Of a stretch of DNA of 64,000 nucleotides, positions 24,448-36,598 are shown one piece after another. The notes under the pieces are model-generated. The model did not search any database, was not told where the DNA came from, and was given only the letters and a program-made list of their open reading frames with translations. Position 1 is the stretch's first letter. The number at the start of each line of letters is the position of its first letter. This DNA comes from Apiotrichum sp. Y4204 (Eukaryota > Basidiomycota > Tremellomycetes > Trichosporonales > Trichosporonaceae), in NCBI GenBank assembly GCA_025531455.1, contig JAMYHL010000104.1:1-64000 (forward strand). The letters run 5' to 3'. The position numbers were made by a program, and so were the translations under genes.

Positions 24448-24520
24448 CACGGCCCTTCTGGCATGCAGAGCGCCTTGCTGCATTGCAGAAGGTCCTTGTG
24501 CAACCCAGACAGACATTATC
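24448..24520. repeat. CCTTCTG...CAGAAGG mini-hairpin element 3
   Basis: Contains GGCCCTTCTGGCATGCAGAG, CCTTGCTGCATTGCAGAAGG (near-perfect inverted repeat) and CCTTGTGCAACCCAGAC in succession. Confidence 0.55.
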
Positions 24521-25391
24521 TGTCTGCCCTCTCGGGCTGCACACCAAGTGGGTTTGAGTTTCACCACCACCATATGTATGTCAAAGCATAGGATCACCAA
24601 AGAGACTCATCACAAACACAAAAGCCCTTGGACCTGACGAACAATGTGGCCCACCATCATGGCTTGCGACTGTCTGGAGCACATGTGATGCGAGATCTCT
24701 GTGGTGCCACAGGTCTACATTCTGAAGCGTTTGTACTCTAGCGCGCTTCAAGACACTGAGAAAGAGGATATCAATCCACAAGCTTGGCCTGATGAAGTGA
24801 CTGTCGGGAACTTAAATTAGAGCAGGCATGAAGGAAAGCAGCTGTGTGGCTTTTGAATAGGAAGACTCTGGGATCTTCTTTAGTGCTAGTGCCAATCTCA
24901 TCAAATAAAAACGGAGGTCCCATGCTGTATCGAGCAGCGACCGAAGGACAGGGATATCGACCATTGGCGAATAGGTGAGTGCAATTGGCAAAGCCCGTGG
25001 AAGAGCGTACAGGTCGGTGTCGCCCAATCTCGATCATCAAAATCCGATGCAAAACCCCACTGTACCAATGTGACCTCCTGATTTTAAAAATCTGTAACAA
25101 ATCAACAAAAACAGATGCAACCATGCATGCTGCTGCTAAATGTTTCGTCTAGATGGCTCTTTTACATACTTGGCGGCTGTGCATGCACTGCAATTGGTGG
25201 GTGCGCTACAGAAAGCAGCTCTCAGAAAAGTGGCATTAAGGCAGCTGTACAGTGGGAAAAACCCTGAATTCCACTGTTTGTCAGATTTTACAAGGTGCTG
25301 ACGCATGCAGTACACACTCTCAAAGTTCCTCTCTGTTCTGAGTGGCAAGCATGTTCCATTCTAACATTGCCTCAAGAGTTTGGGAGACTTT

Positions 25392-26505
25392 CTAGCTCTT
25401 GTTGAACTCTGGTGACATCTCAAAGACGGCGGCTATGGTGGGATATAGGGGCGATCTAGAATCGACGACACCGACCTGTATGGTGCAGCTGCCATCAGCA
25501 TCAGTACCGTTCTCAATTGTTTTTCGGTTGCGCTCACCTTTGCTGCAATACCACGTGAGTTCTTCCACGCGTCGACGGTCGCTGCCTCCGGCTTTGGCTC
25601 GCCGTATCCCCACCGGACGGTGCTCCAGGGGCAGAAGACCCGGTTGCCACCCACTGCCTCGCCCTACCCCTCCATCTCCGTCCCCGCGCGGCCAGATGGC
25701 ACGCTCTGCCGCGGCGTGACGCTGGACCGCGGCCTTCACCGCCTCCTTCGCGTCACGGAGCTCCCAGGCCGCACGGAGCTCCTTCGCGGCGGGCGGGGCG
25801 CCGTCGTTGTCGTTGTCGGGGCGGTCGTCGTCGGGCCCCGGAGCCATTGCTGCACGGGAGCCTGGCGGGCGGAGGACCTCGGGGATCAGCAGATACCAAT
25901 AAGATCACTAACCTTGCGGACCTCCTTCCGCAGCCGCTCCTCGTGCAGCGTAAACGCTTGCTTGTGTCGCCGTTGCTGGCACTCCATAAATGTCGGTGAG
26001 ACCGACATAATATGGAGCCGATACCGCGAAGCTAGGCTTGGCGGCTCGTGCACCTTGGGTTGTTAGTGACCTAAGCTCATGACAAGGTTTCGCATGGTGA
26101 CCCTAGCGTTCTGACAGCAAAGGAAAGTGATGATCACGTCGCGGTTTTAGAGTGCACAGGGAAAGGGAAGGTCAAGGATCCAGGGAAGCCTCAACTTGCG
26201 AGCAGGACCAGTGCAATGTGCAGGAATGAGGAGGGAGGGAAGGTGGATCGGGAAAAAGGAAGAAGGGCTGGCACAAAACTCACAAGGGCTGCCAGCTGGC
26301 TGGCAAGCAGGGCGTTCGGTTGGGCGTCCGACGCACCACGACGGGCCCAAACGTTGGCGGAGGCGGCGAGCAGCAGGGCCCGGACCCGGTTGTAGTCTTT
26401 TTGGGGAACTACGATCGAGTTCCCCGCGGGCTTGGCCTTGGGCGCGGAGGCGGTGGTGGCGACCGAGGCGGAGCGGGTGGCGCGGCGGGTACGGGCGGCG
26501 GGCAT
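25392..26505 (-). pseudogene. Isolated multi-exon gene remnant, tentatively THOC5-like
   Basis: Exon 1 (26284-26505, ATG at 26505, 74 codons) has a basic Ala-rich start and a GTGAGT donor. An exon of exactly 47 codons (25913-26053) encodes a helical stretch ending in LHEERLRKEVRK. A 35-nt intron (25878-25912) leads in phase to a GC-rich exon from 25877 that ends at 25392 with GSCTIQVGVVDSRSPLYPTI and then AAVFEMS. That ending resembles the 'YP..PPVF.L' strand region of THO complex subunit 5, a nuclear mRNA-export factor. The middle (26054-26283) does not splice cleanly, and the protein stops soon after the motif, whereas THOC5 proteins continue for a few hundred residues. The exons are much more GC-rich than the surrounding DNA. 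I read it as a truncated, decaying copy; a short divergent gene remains possible. Confidence 0.4.
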
Positions 26506-27952
26506 CGTGGGCGGTGGTGGTGGTGGGTTATTTTTTTTTTTGTTTTTTTCTCGACGAAAAAAAAAGGGGTTGGAGTTTACTAAAAAAAAAGACACAGACG
26601 AAGGGGCAGGCACAGTAGGGGACTTTTCACATGAAGAAAGAAGAGAAAGAGAACGAGAATGCATTCCAGACGACCCTGAGACGGACTGGGTCAGCAGGGT
26701 AAGGTGGAGCAGATGGGGACAAAGGAAGGTCTCGTGATCCCACGCAGCGTGCGAGCAATGCACAAACACCTTTGCTCGACAATGCAGCAGTGTGACGGAG
26801 GAGAGGGAAGGTGAAGTGGAGGTAAGAAAGAACGCAGAATACTCACACGATGGGAAGCTTGAGCACGTTTGCCTTAGGTTTGGACTTTTGCCTGGCGGTA
26901 TTGTGTACAAAAGCGACAGGTAAATAGGGAAAGAGTCCAGTAATCACAAGAGTGGGCAAGCAGTATGATCTCCACATGGTGAGAAAAGAAGAGAAAGAGA
27001 GACAAAGTTCAGTTCAGATGAACGTTATATAACGACCTACCGGGCGAGAGGGTGATTCTTTTCTTATTCCGTCACCTGTGCCAATCCATGACAATCAACG
27101 TCGATCTGCAGCCAAACTAGCCGTCTTCAGCTTTCCTTGACGATTTCCCATCCATCTTTGAAAGACATCGTCATAGGAAGCTTCTGTAGAGGGTCCCTTT
27201 GGCCCACAGAAAGCCGGTCTGGGACGAAGACAGTTCCTGCGTCTCGCTGTGCTAAGACTGTTACCCACGGTTAGCAATTGCAAGCCCCAGTGGGCTGCAA
27301 TGTGGGGCCCTTATATCTACTCGTGGCCAAGTGGGTACACCTGAAGATGACTCGACTGCAGGGCTACAGGGCTGTTCGTCTTCCAAGAGATTGAGCCACC
27401 AACCCTTTCTCAGCAAGGTCGAGAAGTCATGTGAAGAGGGTAGCACGCTCTGGTTGTACATGTAAGAGCACTCCAAATAGTGAATAAACGTGCAGGAAAA
27501 GAACACAGTCTTCTCAGAGAGCCAGTCACCAACAAGCTCGTTGCTCTCTTTTCAATCCCCAAAGGGGCTAGTCCTTGCAATCTTGTTTGGCCACGAAGTT
27601 ATCAATGTGACAGGCGCTGCAGTGGCCTCACTGGAATGGTCGGATTGTGATAAGACAATCAGTTTGGTTAACTAACCAGATTCAAAGACCAGTCTACTCC
27701 TGGCAAAACCCCACCACCGTCCCTCTTAACATGTCATCTTATGAATAGCCACCTAGTGGCTCCCAAGGGTTAACACTCCCACATCCTGACTCACCGTCCA
27801 GATCCCTAACATTGAGTTGAACAAAGACCAAATCCGCGGAGATCAGACATGGCACAGCGACTAAATGAATGGGCGCCGAGACCATGGGTCTTAAGCCCAA
27901 TACTGAACACCAAAGGGTAGGACATGTCCCGGTACTCGAAAAGCCTATCATG
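26506..27952. other. No supported gene; A/T homopolymers
   Basis: T-runs and A-runs alternate at 26529-26590, just upstream of the THOC5-like remnant as read on the minus strand. After that only short unsupported frames are seen. Confidence 0.4.
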
Positions 27953-27970
27953 CATTACGGATCCGTAATG
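27953..27970. repeat. Perfect 18-bp palindrome CATTACGGATCCGTAATG
   Basis: The sequence equals its own reverse complement. Related copies lie at 36556-36573 (two-base spacer AC), at 46239-46255 and at 58691-58710, with half-sites at 36586 and 58756. Confidence 0.85.
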
Positions 27971-29048
27971 TACCAAAGTCCCTCCCACTCCAAGAGGGAG
28001 ACGGACACTATCTCAGAATGTTACAGCCCACTTCAAACAGATAGAGTGTGTCACGCAGAGCAAGTCAGGGGTGGTAAGGTCGGTGCCAAACCGTTCGCAC
28101 TCCTTACGATCCAACGGACACGGCACTCAGCTGGACGGAGGGCGTGCTCCAGCCAAGGGGGGTATGACGTTTGTCACAGCGACGAATCAGCCGAGGCCTG
28201 GCTTGTTGCCCTGGTTGACCTTTTGTGCTGCCTCTGCTGCCTCTCATCATGTATTGGGTCCTTACCACTTGGCAAGTCGATAAGCAAAGTGAGGATCCAG
28301 ACTAAAACCGGTATTCATTGCCAGACGCTCCATCCTGTTGTCAAGCTGGCGATCAACATGATGCCCTGATTGCTGATATTGGAATCGACAAGGCATGGCA
28401 CATCATTCGGACATTATTTGGCCAACAGCTGATATTAGAATCGACAAGACATGGCACACCATTTGTACAACATGACACTCCATTTGGAAATGTGGTCATC
28501 ATTTGGAGGAAGGTGTGCACACACATTCACGATGGGCATGACACAATTTGTACACTTTGTCTGGACTCGTTAAGGCTTGTTATTCCAACAGGACGTGAGA
28601 CGTGGCACCTGTTGGCCTGGGGAGAAGAACTCCTCGCACAACGGCAATAATCTGGAATCTGGCTTGCAGTAGTGGCAATCCTATGTTACGCATTGGTCGC
28701 TTGACAACCTCATGAACTGCTGTAAAAGGCAGGGCACGAAAACGAAAGGGGGAGGCGCAATCGATCTCGGAGAAGCCAAACATGAATCATGGCACAGCAA
28801 ACTTTCGCGATCACGGTCGCAATCCAGTCCTCCAACCTGGTGTGTGTCAATATGGGATGTTAGTTCTTTTCAGCACGGCAGGCTAACAACTGGAGGATAC
28901 TGCAAAGTCGATCATTGCAAAGGACCAGAGGAGACGTACTCAAAGAGACGGCCCCTCACAGCTCACGATCTTGGCGTTCGTCGTCGGCCAGATGATCTTG
29001 CAGCAGTTACAATATGACAAGGCCCATCAGCAGAGTGAAGCAATGTTA

Positions 29049-29135
29049 CTAAGGCCTTCTGGATTGCAGAGGGGCCGTGTGTTCGGCAGAAGGACCTTCT
29101 GAGCCGCAGACTGCCCCTTTGCGTCTTGTTGCAAT
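29049..29135. repeat. CCTTCTG...CAGAAGG mini-hairpin element 4
   Basis: Contains GGCCTTCTGGATTGCAGAGG, GGCAGAAGGACCTTCTG and CCTTCTGAGCCGCAGA in succession, matching the clusters at 16990, 18068 and 24448. Confidence 0.55.
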
Positions 29136-29275
29136 CACCAAGCTCTGGATCTGTGCCAAGATTGGTTTGCGTTCCGTTTACTCGGAATAAATCCTTGATT
29201 GTGGTATTCACCGGAGAGCATCAGACGAGGTACCTAGGCGTCCAAAAACCACTCACCCTCTGACGCGTGACGAGG

Positions 29276-31360
29276 TTAGGATGCCGTCATCTTGATATGA
29301 GGCATGGGAATGGCCATCGTTGTTCCTGACTTACACAAAGCTCGTACACGGGCAGAGACTGGGTACCACTCGGGGTGCCGTGAGTGTATAGCTTGGATCC
29401 CGAGGACAGTGAACACAAGAAAAGCGAGGTATCCACGCTGCAGTCGATCTCGAAGCGAGCGAGTCTGTCTCGTCCTCGTATTCAGGTTTCTCAAGTGTTT
29501 TGTACTCTGCAAACAGGTCTTGACGGAGAAGATCACGTCATCCGACAGCTCTCGGGATTGCGTTTAACAGGGTAGGCGGTGTTGTTAGGTGTAACGGACT
29601 TCCAGCAAGGTAAGCGGCACATCTAAAAGCCCATCCTGCCTGATGCTTTCAGAGAGCATCATTTATACTGGCCGGCACTCCCACTTCATCAGCCGAGCCG
29701 TCGCTTGCGTTCTCGTTCAACGCCTATCCGTTATTGCCTGCTCTTGGAATGGGGAACCTGGCCCCGGTGTGCTACCACACCATGAGACGGAGAGTTTCTG
29801 TCGACCATGACTCAGACGTGAGGATACAGAACTAACGTGAAGATGCAACACAAACATGGAAGACAGGACAGGGTCGGCTTATTCCACATAAGCCGGGCCA
29901 TCGTGGGACCACGTACGGCTTGCTCCGCGTTAAAAAGAGACACTGGCCCAAACGGCAGCTGAGCACAATTAATTGGAGTGGGTTGGAATGAGTAATCGTC
30001 ACCGCAAGCATGCCCGCCAGCCACTACGTGTCTTATTAGCAAGAATCGCGAGCCAGCCAGCCTCAAATACAGGGTGCTCCCGGAAAGACAAGCTCTCTCG
30101 TCGTGTCGTCATCTCGTCTCTTGATATTCGGTGTGAACATCGCAGATTCTGAGCTACACTCGGTTCTCGTGCCGTAATGGACTCGAATGATAGGTCAGCT
30201 AGCCCGGTCCCGGTCGCCTGTGGAAGAAGATCCCTACTGATGAGTGACGTCGTCAATGTCGCGTCGTAGTTTCCAGAGGCTCACAGCACCAGGGCTGGTA
30301 AGATTGACCCCTTTGCTGCTCATGTGTACCGTGCCGATGACCTTGTGCTCAGAGGGTCCAAGACATCTGACAGCACAATGTTCGACCCACATGTGACACA
30401 TGGTCCGCACCTCTCGATCTCGCTGAGTCCATCAAGGGGCACTTTGTAAATACCACCCCAAGCATAGCCTTAATGTGGTTATGTGAAGGCTGTGAGGTGA
30501 GGAACGGAGTAGCCATACAGACAAAGCAACGTCAGTTTTGCTGGGGCACATCTGGATGCCTGGAGTGTTCTGTGAAATGGTGAGAAGTCAGTCTCGGCCT
30601 CAGAAACATTCAATAGTGACATCCCAGGAAACGTACAGGCCCCTGCGTCGGCCCCAGAAACCTCGTCACCCGGTCTGGCCAGCCAGGTGTAGTCGGGGAA
30701 GAAGACGTTGGCTCGCATGCGCGATCTGGGGATACCCTGCTCCGGTATTGCCTTCGAACATTGACTGGATGGAGAGTCGTCAGCTGCAGCGAGCAGAACG
30801 CAACACCAGGCAGTCAAGGCCCTGGAAAGTCATGGCCAGTGCAACGCCAGTGGCAGGACCACAGGAAATGACTAGGCCCAGGCTGGCGTACCGTTAGCCG
30901 GAGCTGTCCACCCACGACGCACAGTCCACTCACTTCGATCGTTGTTCGGGATCCTCCTCGGACAGTGTGGATTGTCAGGCTACCGTGAGTCAGCCGCTTA
31001 TGTTGACTAGGAATGATCAAGGGACAAGCCTCGGACATTCGGAATCGCGGTAGGACGTAACAGTCCTCGACCTCGCAGCCGTATCGGGCGTAACACTGTT
31101 GGGTTCAGATGTGCGATTGGGTGGGGGGAAGGAACCAGACCAGAGAATGAAAGAAGGAAGAAGTTTTCCACGAACTGGAGGTGCGCTGGTCCGAGGAAAT
31201 AAAGAAAGGCTGGCTGAATGGCTAGAATGTGAGGCGGGCCGAGTCTGGAAAGTGAGTTGATGATCGTTGATAGTTCCCTGCCTTTTCCATCGCGTCCAAG
31301 GGTGGCAACCACGGATTCCGTCTGGCATCATAGTTGTCCCGGTCGCCCTTGTTGACACGC
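29276..31360 (-). other. Coding-like fragments with splice-like signals, unrecognised
   Basis: On the minus strand, 29276-29536 contains a basic stretch and a hydrophobic segment (RGYLAFLVFTVLGIQAI) followed by a GTAAGT donor. 31007-31312 contains another hydrophobic stretch. Near 30800-30900 a membrane-like segment is cut by stops. None joins into a full gene. They may be exons of decayed genes, or chance frames. Confidence 0.2.
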
Positions 31361-33390
31361 AAAAGGTTGAAGTAGGAAAGACGCGATTACAATTCGTCGA
31401 GGAGTGTGCGGTCGAGTGAGAATCAAGGGAGAGAGCTCACTCGCGAGCTAGACCATGCTTTGCGAAAGTGAGAGTACGCTCTGCACATGTTCTGCCCTCA
31501 AGCTGGCTGACGAGTAGAGAGGAAAGCCGTGGGTAACGTATGGTAAGTGGCAACGCACTGCATCAGTATGATGATCTCATTTGATGTTTGAGGCAGTGTG
31601 CCGATGTAGAGCAGCTCTGTTATCCACCCACACATGTTGCATCAGTCGAATGGCGGCATCAGTGCAGAGAATGAGCCTAAAACACGTCATGGCATTGCCA
31701 AGTCACCGAACCGCCTGGTGGAGGAAGCCACACCGACTCACAGTCACAGTCTGCCGTCCCCAAGTGTGTTGGATGTGGTTCTTCTGGTAATAGTGAGTGC
31801 GTGCGCTACAAGCGAGATAAGGGAGTGTAAACCAGAGGCAAGCAGAGAGGTGGACGAGATGGGATGAGAGATGCAAAAGAAGAGAAAGAGAGTCAGAAGG
31901 ATGACAATGAAGAATGAATGAAGAAGAAGATGAAGAGAGAGAGATCGAGACACAACAGATGTCAACAAAACAACAAACACCATCCACCATCCATTGGCCA
32001 TTGGCCATCGGAATCCATGGGGCACTGTAGAGGCATATTACGTCACAGCACATGGCATTTTCACAGAGTGCGAAGAGGCCGAAGAGGGAGATCCAGTCAT
32101 CCATTGCAGAGCCGAGGTGGAGATGGCTGGCGGGACGTTTACACGTGGGGTAGTTACGTAAAGCCACGCATCAATCCGTGGTCTCAACTCGCCATCCCCA
32201 CCTCACGTCCCAGATGCCAGAGGCAGATTTCATGGGTGATCGAATCCAGCATCGCATTCGCGTGGTCTTATGTAATATTACACGTGCAGTTCGCGCTACT
32301 CTTCTGCAGCCTTACGTCATCGGGGGACGACAGAGAGAAGAGAGAAAAGACAAACAAACAAAACAGAACACATCCTATCATCATCATTATCATTCATCAT
32401 CATCATCATCATCGCGCAACACTCACACTCACTTTACACCAGCTCGCAGTTGGGGAGAACAAGAGAGAGAGAGTCTGGCAATAAGCTGTCATGCGTGAGC
32501 ACTGTAAGCTGTTGCCGGCCAGTTCCAGCGTGGATGCGGCAAGACTGGCTGACGAGCTAGATGGATGAACAGGAAGGAGTGTCGCAATGCAAACTCATCG
32601 CCTTTCTCATCTACACCGTCCATCATCCACGAGCAGCCGGACAGCATCACAGGAGGCGGATGCGAGAGCAAGACAGGACACTTACGCACATCACGGCTGT
32701 GAGTACTTGGCAAGCCAAACCCTGCTCGGGCACAGCAACATCAAACAGTGCAAAGCTCTCTTCTGTCCGGAGTCACCGGATACCGTGCCCAGCCAGTGAA
32801 GGTAAGCATGCACGACATGACGTTTTGACATCACGGAATGCTGCATGACGACGTACGCATGGCAAATCAGCAGCGTGGGAGCCCAGCAATGTACACAGCG
32901 AGTCCAACGGCTTTACTAGGCACTTCATCGCTTGACATGGGGGTCTCTTACCCAACCATGCTATCACCACACGTCGTGAACCGAGCAAAGGAGCACAGCA
33001 GGGCACAGGGCCATTGTCGGAAGGTACGAGGACGAGGTCGCCGCTGACAGCAGGCAAAAACTTTACATTTAAGACGGAACAACGACTTCTCCCTCGGGTC
33101 ACCGAACAGAGCAAATGGGCACAGGGCATCTGACAACTTGACAGCAGAGCACGACACCGGACACGGCACCGCATACTGTTGGCACAGATCCCAGAAGGAC
33201 AGAACTCGGCAGACGAGACGACACGGCAGGTCTTGGTAGTGCAAGATGCAGCAGGACACTGCCGGACAGTACATGAAAGACATCACACAGCAGGGAATAG
33301 CAGACAATGTGCCTGCCGAGCCAGACACCTGGGAAGCTAGGTAGTGCTGATGTGAGACACCTCTCGCCCAGGAGGGGCTACCGTGCATCC
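31361..33390. other. No supported gene; orphan promoter-like microsatellites
   Basis: 31860-31935 reads as a CT-rich leader on the minus strand, and 32340-32480 holds GACAAACAAACA and CATCATCAT runs like those in front of real genes in this window. No gene follows in either case. Confidence 0.35.
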
Positions 33391-36300
33391 AGTGGCGAGA
33401 CATGGCACAGAATGATCGGAAGTACCACGCAGGAGACATGGCAGAACAGGGTAATCCACAACAGACATGGCACAGCCGAAAGCGTGATCAACAAAGTACT
33501 ACAATGGTCGGCATGACATGTCAGCTTCAGCAGGCAGAGCAGCTCTTAATACCGAGGAACACTAACTCCGTGGGCATCACAAGGTCAGTAACAACACCCT
33601 TGACATGGCAAGGTGATAATACCCTTGACAGATGAGTCTCTGGAGGATCATTCACAGGACAGAACGAGCTCCATGGCGAGCAAGCAACATGTCTGGGAGA
33701 TGGCCTGGGAGAGGTACTTTCGGCCATCGCGCACGAGTATCTAGTGTCCTACCAATTAGCGGCAGCAGAGCAGCGGTACAGCACATTTATGGGAGGACGA
33801 GCAGACCTTCGTGAGAATCAGAAGGAAACAACAAGATTTGCTCGTCAGGACATGGATAAGGCATTGTTTCGCTTACTTCATCGCTTCACGGGATTAACTT
33901 AGCATGCGTCCACAGCCACTACGACCTATCGTGAAAGCACCATAAGGGATGGCACATCAAACATGATGACGGGACAGGAAACGATAGGCCGGACAGAACA
34001 CAGCAGCGGTTGGCAGACCAACACGTTCTGCACCCACCAACAACCCAAGCTCGACTGGCAGGCAAACTCTTGGTTTGTCACGGTAAGCAGCTCTTTGCAA
34101 GCTCAACAGGGCAGAACAGCTTTTGACGTGGTAGGCCAATGTGCTTGAAGCTTGACATTGCAGAGGAGGACGTTCATGGCTATCTAGGATTGATCACAGA
34201 GCATTACAAACTCATTGAGGCTTGAAGCCCAGCTGGGAGGGCAGAAGATGACCGGGTGGCCAATAGAGTGAAGCTCGACAAGAATGAGGCGTTGCACTAT
34301 GAGTCCGAGGAACCAACCAACGCAGGATACAACAGACAATGACATGACATTGCATGGGACAGCAGAACACAGCGAACCAAGGCTCGTGAGATGGCAACGT
34401 CGGGCCAATGCATGGTACGTTTGGGAGGAGGCAGGACAGATCTTGACTCGGCAGATCTCTCTTTCCCTGCCGAATGGGGATATGAACGTGACCCACCACG
34501 GTACCACACAAACGGCAAGACACAGTGAGACCCAGAACTGCCAGACGAGGAAGTCAGGCGGAAACTGTGACAGTGAGAGCTCGATGGAGAGGCTGGTTAA
34601 CGACAGTCACAAAACCAACAAATTTCGGCAGGATCCTCTCCTCATTGAAGAACGGTTCTTGACACGTCTCTACCCTTTTTCGAAACGTTGACATGAACGA
34701 CTTACCTTGTAGTGTTAATGGAAAAATGACCAGTCAGCTGAGCCGAGTTGCAATATTTGAACTGGACGAAGCTTAGCCAAGGGGAATTGTGCCTTTCGGA
34801 TGAGTCACGCGAGCGACAAGAGACGACAACAGTCCATCGTAAGATCGAATCTCTCTCTTTTAGAGTCCCTGGACTAACGTGGTACAAAAAGGCAGTGTTT
34901 GTGCACATCACTGGCCATGTGGGCAGTGGAAAAGGCGTCAAAGGCGAGAATGGAGCAAGTAATGACACAATTGTTGCGCACGGCAAGCGAGTCCGCAAAA
35001 GACAAGAAACACAGTTCACTCCGTAAAGGGGGTTGACATGGCAGACCGAAATTGCCAAGACAAACGAAGGCATGGCAGACAAACAAGAACATGGCACACA
35101 ACAGTGTGGCAGACAAACGTATGGCAGACAAACACATGGCAGGGCACCCCAATACAACACAGTTTTCCAAAGCTGTACACAGCAGCTAGCAACGGGCAGA
35201 ACATTGCAAAGGGCCAAGGCTGGACAGCTGTATCGCAAGCCATGGCAGAACAGTAACGATAGGTCTCGCGAAGGGCATGGCAAGTCAAGCTCAATGCCAG
35301 GCTAAGTCTTGACATGGCAAAACAAGAGTCTTGACAAGGCACAGCAATCCTCTGGCAAGTCAAAGCACAGGTTTTATGGGAGGACACTGCGAGTTGGACT
35401 GGTACACGACAGAGCAGGAGACCAACCGCACAATGCAAAACCAACGGCAGAACAACCGGCTGGGTGGGCAGCTGGGAGCCACAGACATGGCTAATCTCAT
35501 TCGACCGGGTATACCCAGCGCCGTCAAACACAGGAGGAGACAAAGCATACCCATCGAGCGCTCGACAACCGTAACGACCGACTAGCCAAGGCCTTGGCCT
35601 TTCTTAACTCAACTTTCCGATTTCAAAGTACACTTTGGCAGGGGAGAGCGACTTACGTGGTAAAGAAGCGTCGAACAGAGTAATTCACACACAAATAAAC
35701 ACAACAACAGTGCAAGACTCTTCAGAAAGATCGGCGATGCTCGAAAAGGCAACATCAGACGTGCAATGCCACCCGAAGGAGCTGCGACAAAAGTTGGGGA
35801 GACTGGTCTTGTGGTCTGTGGAGAGATTGGCCCTTAATGACACGCTCAAAGACCTTGCCCAACACGACGAGGCATTGTACAGAAGCAATGTACGCTGACA
35901 GTGAACAGGCATGGCAGCTTGACGAGGCCAAGAAACACATGATAGGGCAAGCCGTTTCGATCCCATTCCAACCGGTATGGCAGGCCATGACACGGTACAC
36001 ATAGCATTGCCTCAAAAGAACGCGACCAAACAGAGAACAGAGCTGTAAGACGTCAATGGGAAGTCCTGGTAAGTTGGTCATCGACACGCCAACACTACTC
36101 GCGACTGGGGAGGGCAACGAGCGACCTTTACTTGGCAGACCGTCTACTGTCGGGCATCCTATTTCCTATGCCGGATCTTGGGGGGGAGCTGACACGAACA
36201 CAACGGTAAAAGAAATGGGTATAATAGGGCGCGACATGTGGATAGACCTTCACGAGGCCAGATAACTCTTTCAATAACACAACGCTTACCTCTTTAAGAC

Positions 36301-36555
36301 CTTTCCATATGTGGCTTACCTGGCAAAATCTCCCCGCGAAACAGGGAGGAGATCACACTGCCGAAGCGATACAATGAGATGGGGGTGTTAGTCATGATGG
36401 TTCAGGCAAAGGGCATGGCAAAAAATTGAATTAATTAGGGCAACAGTTGGCCGCTCGGCACACCCTCTGGCAGGCACACAAAGGCAGCTTGAACACTCCT
36501 TGCAACACAACTTGTGCATTGGACGGTGATTCTACAGACTGACCCGTGACCTACA

Positions 36556-36598
36556 CATTACGGACCCGTAATGATTACACCCCTTGACCCGTAATGAT
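36556..36598. repeat. CATTACGG-AC-CCGTAATG palindrome plus half-site
   Basis: Eight-base arms flank the spacer AC at 36556-36573, and a second CCCGTAATGATT half-site follows within 20 bases. It belongs to the palindrome family at 27953. Confidence 0.75.

Larger units (their letters stand above)
18400..25200. repeat. Zone saturated with ATGCAT / GCATGC words
   Basis: By hand I count roughly 35-40 ATGCAT hexamers in this 6.8 kb, often as CCATGCATGG, GCATGCATG or GGATGCATCC, for example at 18421, 19365, 19391, 19871, 20533, 20670, 20951, 21043, 22933, 23124, 23448 and 24294. Chance would give one or two. The words are mostly scattered rather than tandem and no intact gene lies in the zone. All frames are short and unsupported. 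Confidence 0.7.

Noticed and set aside
26191..26910. 239-codon minus-strand frame
   Set aside because: Only its middle (from the ATG at 26505 to 26284) looks coding. The rest is intron and upstream sequence.
32773..35543. Long Cys/Val-rich minus-strand frames
   Set aside because: Their composition comes from the repeated TGCCATGTC word, not from coding selection.
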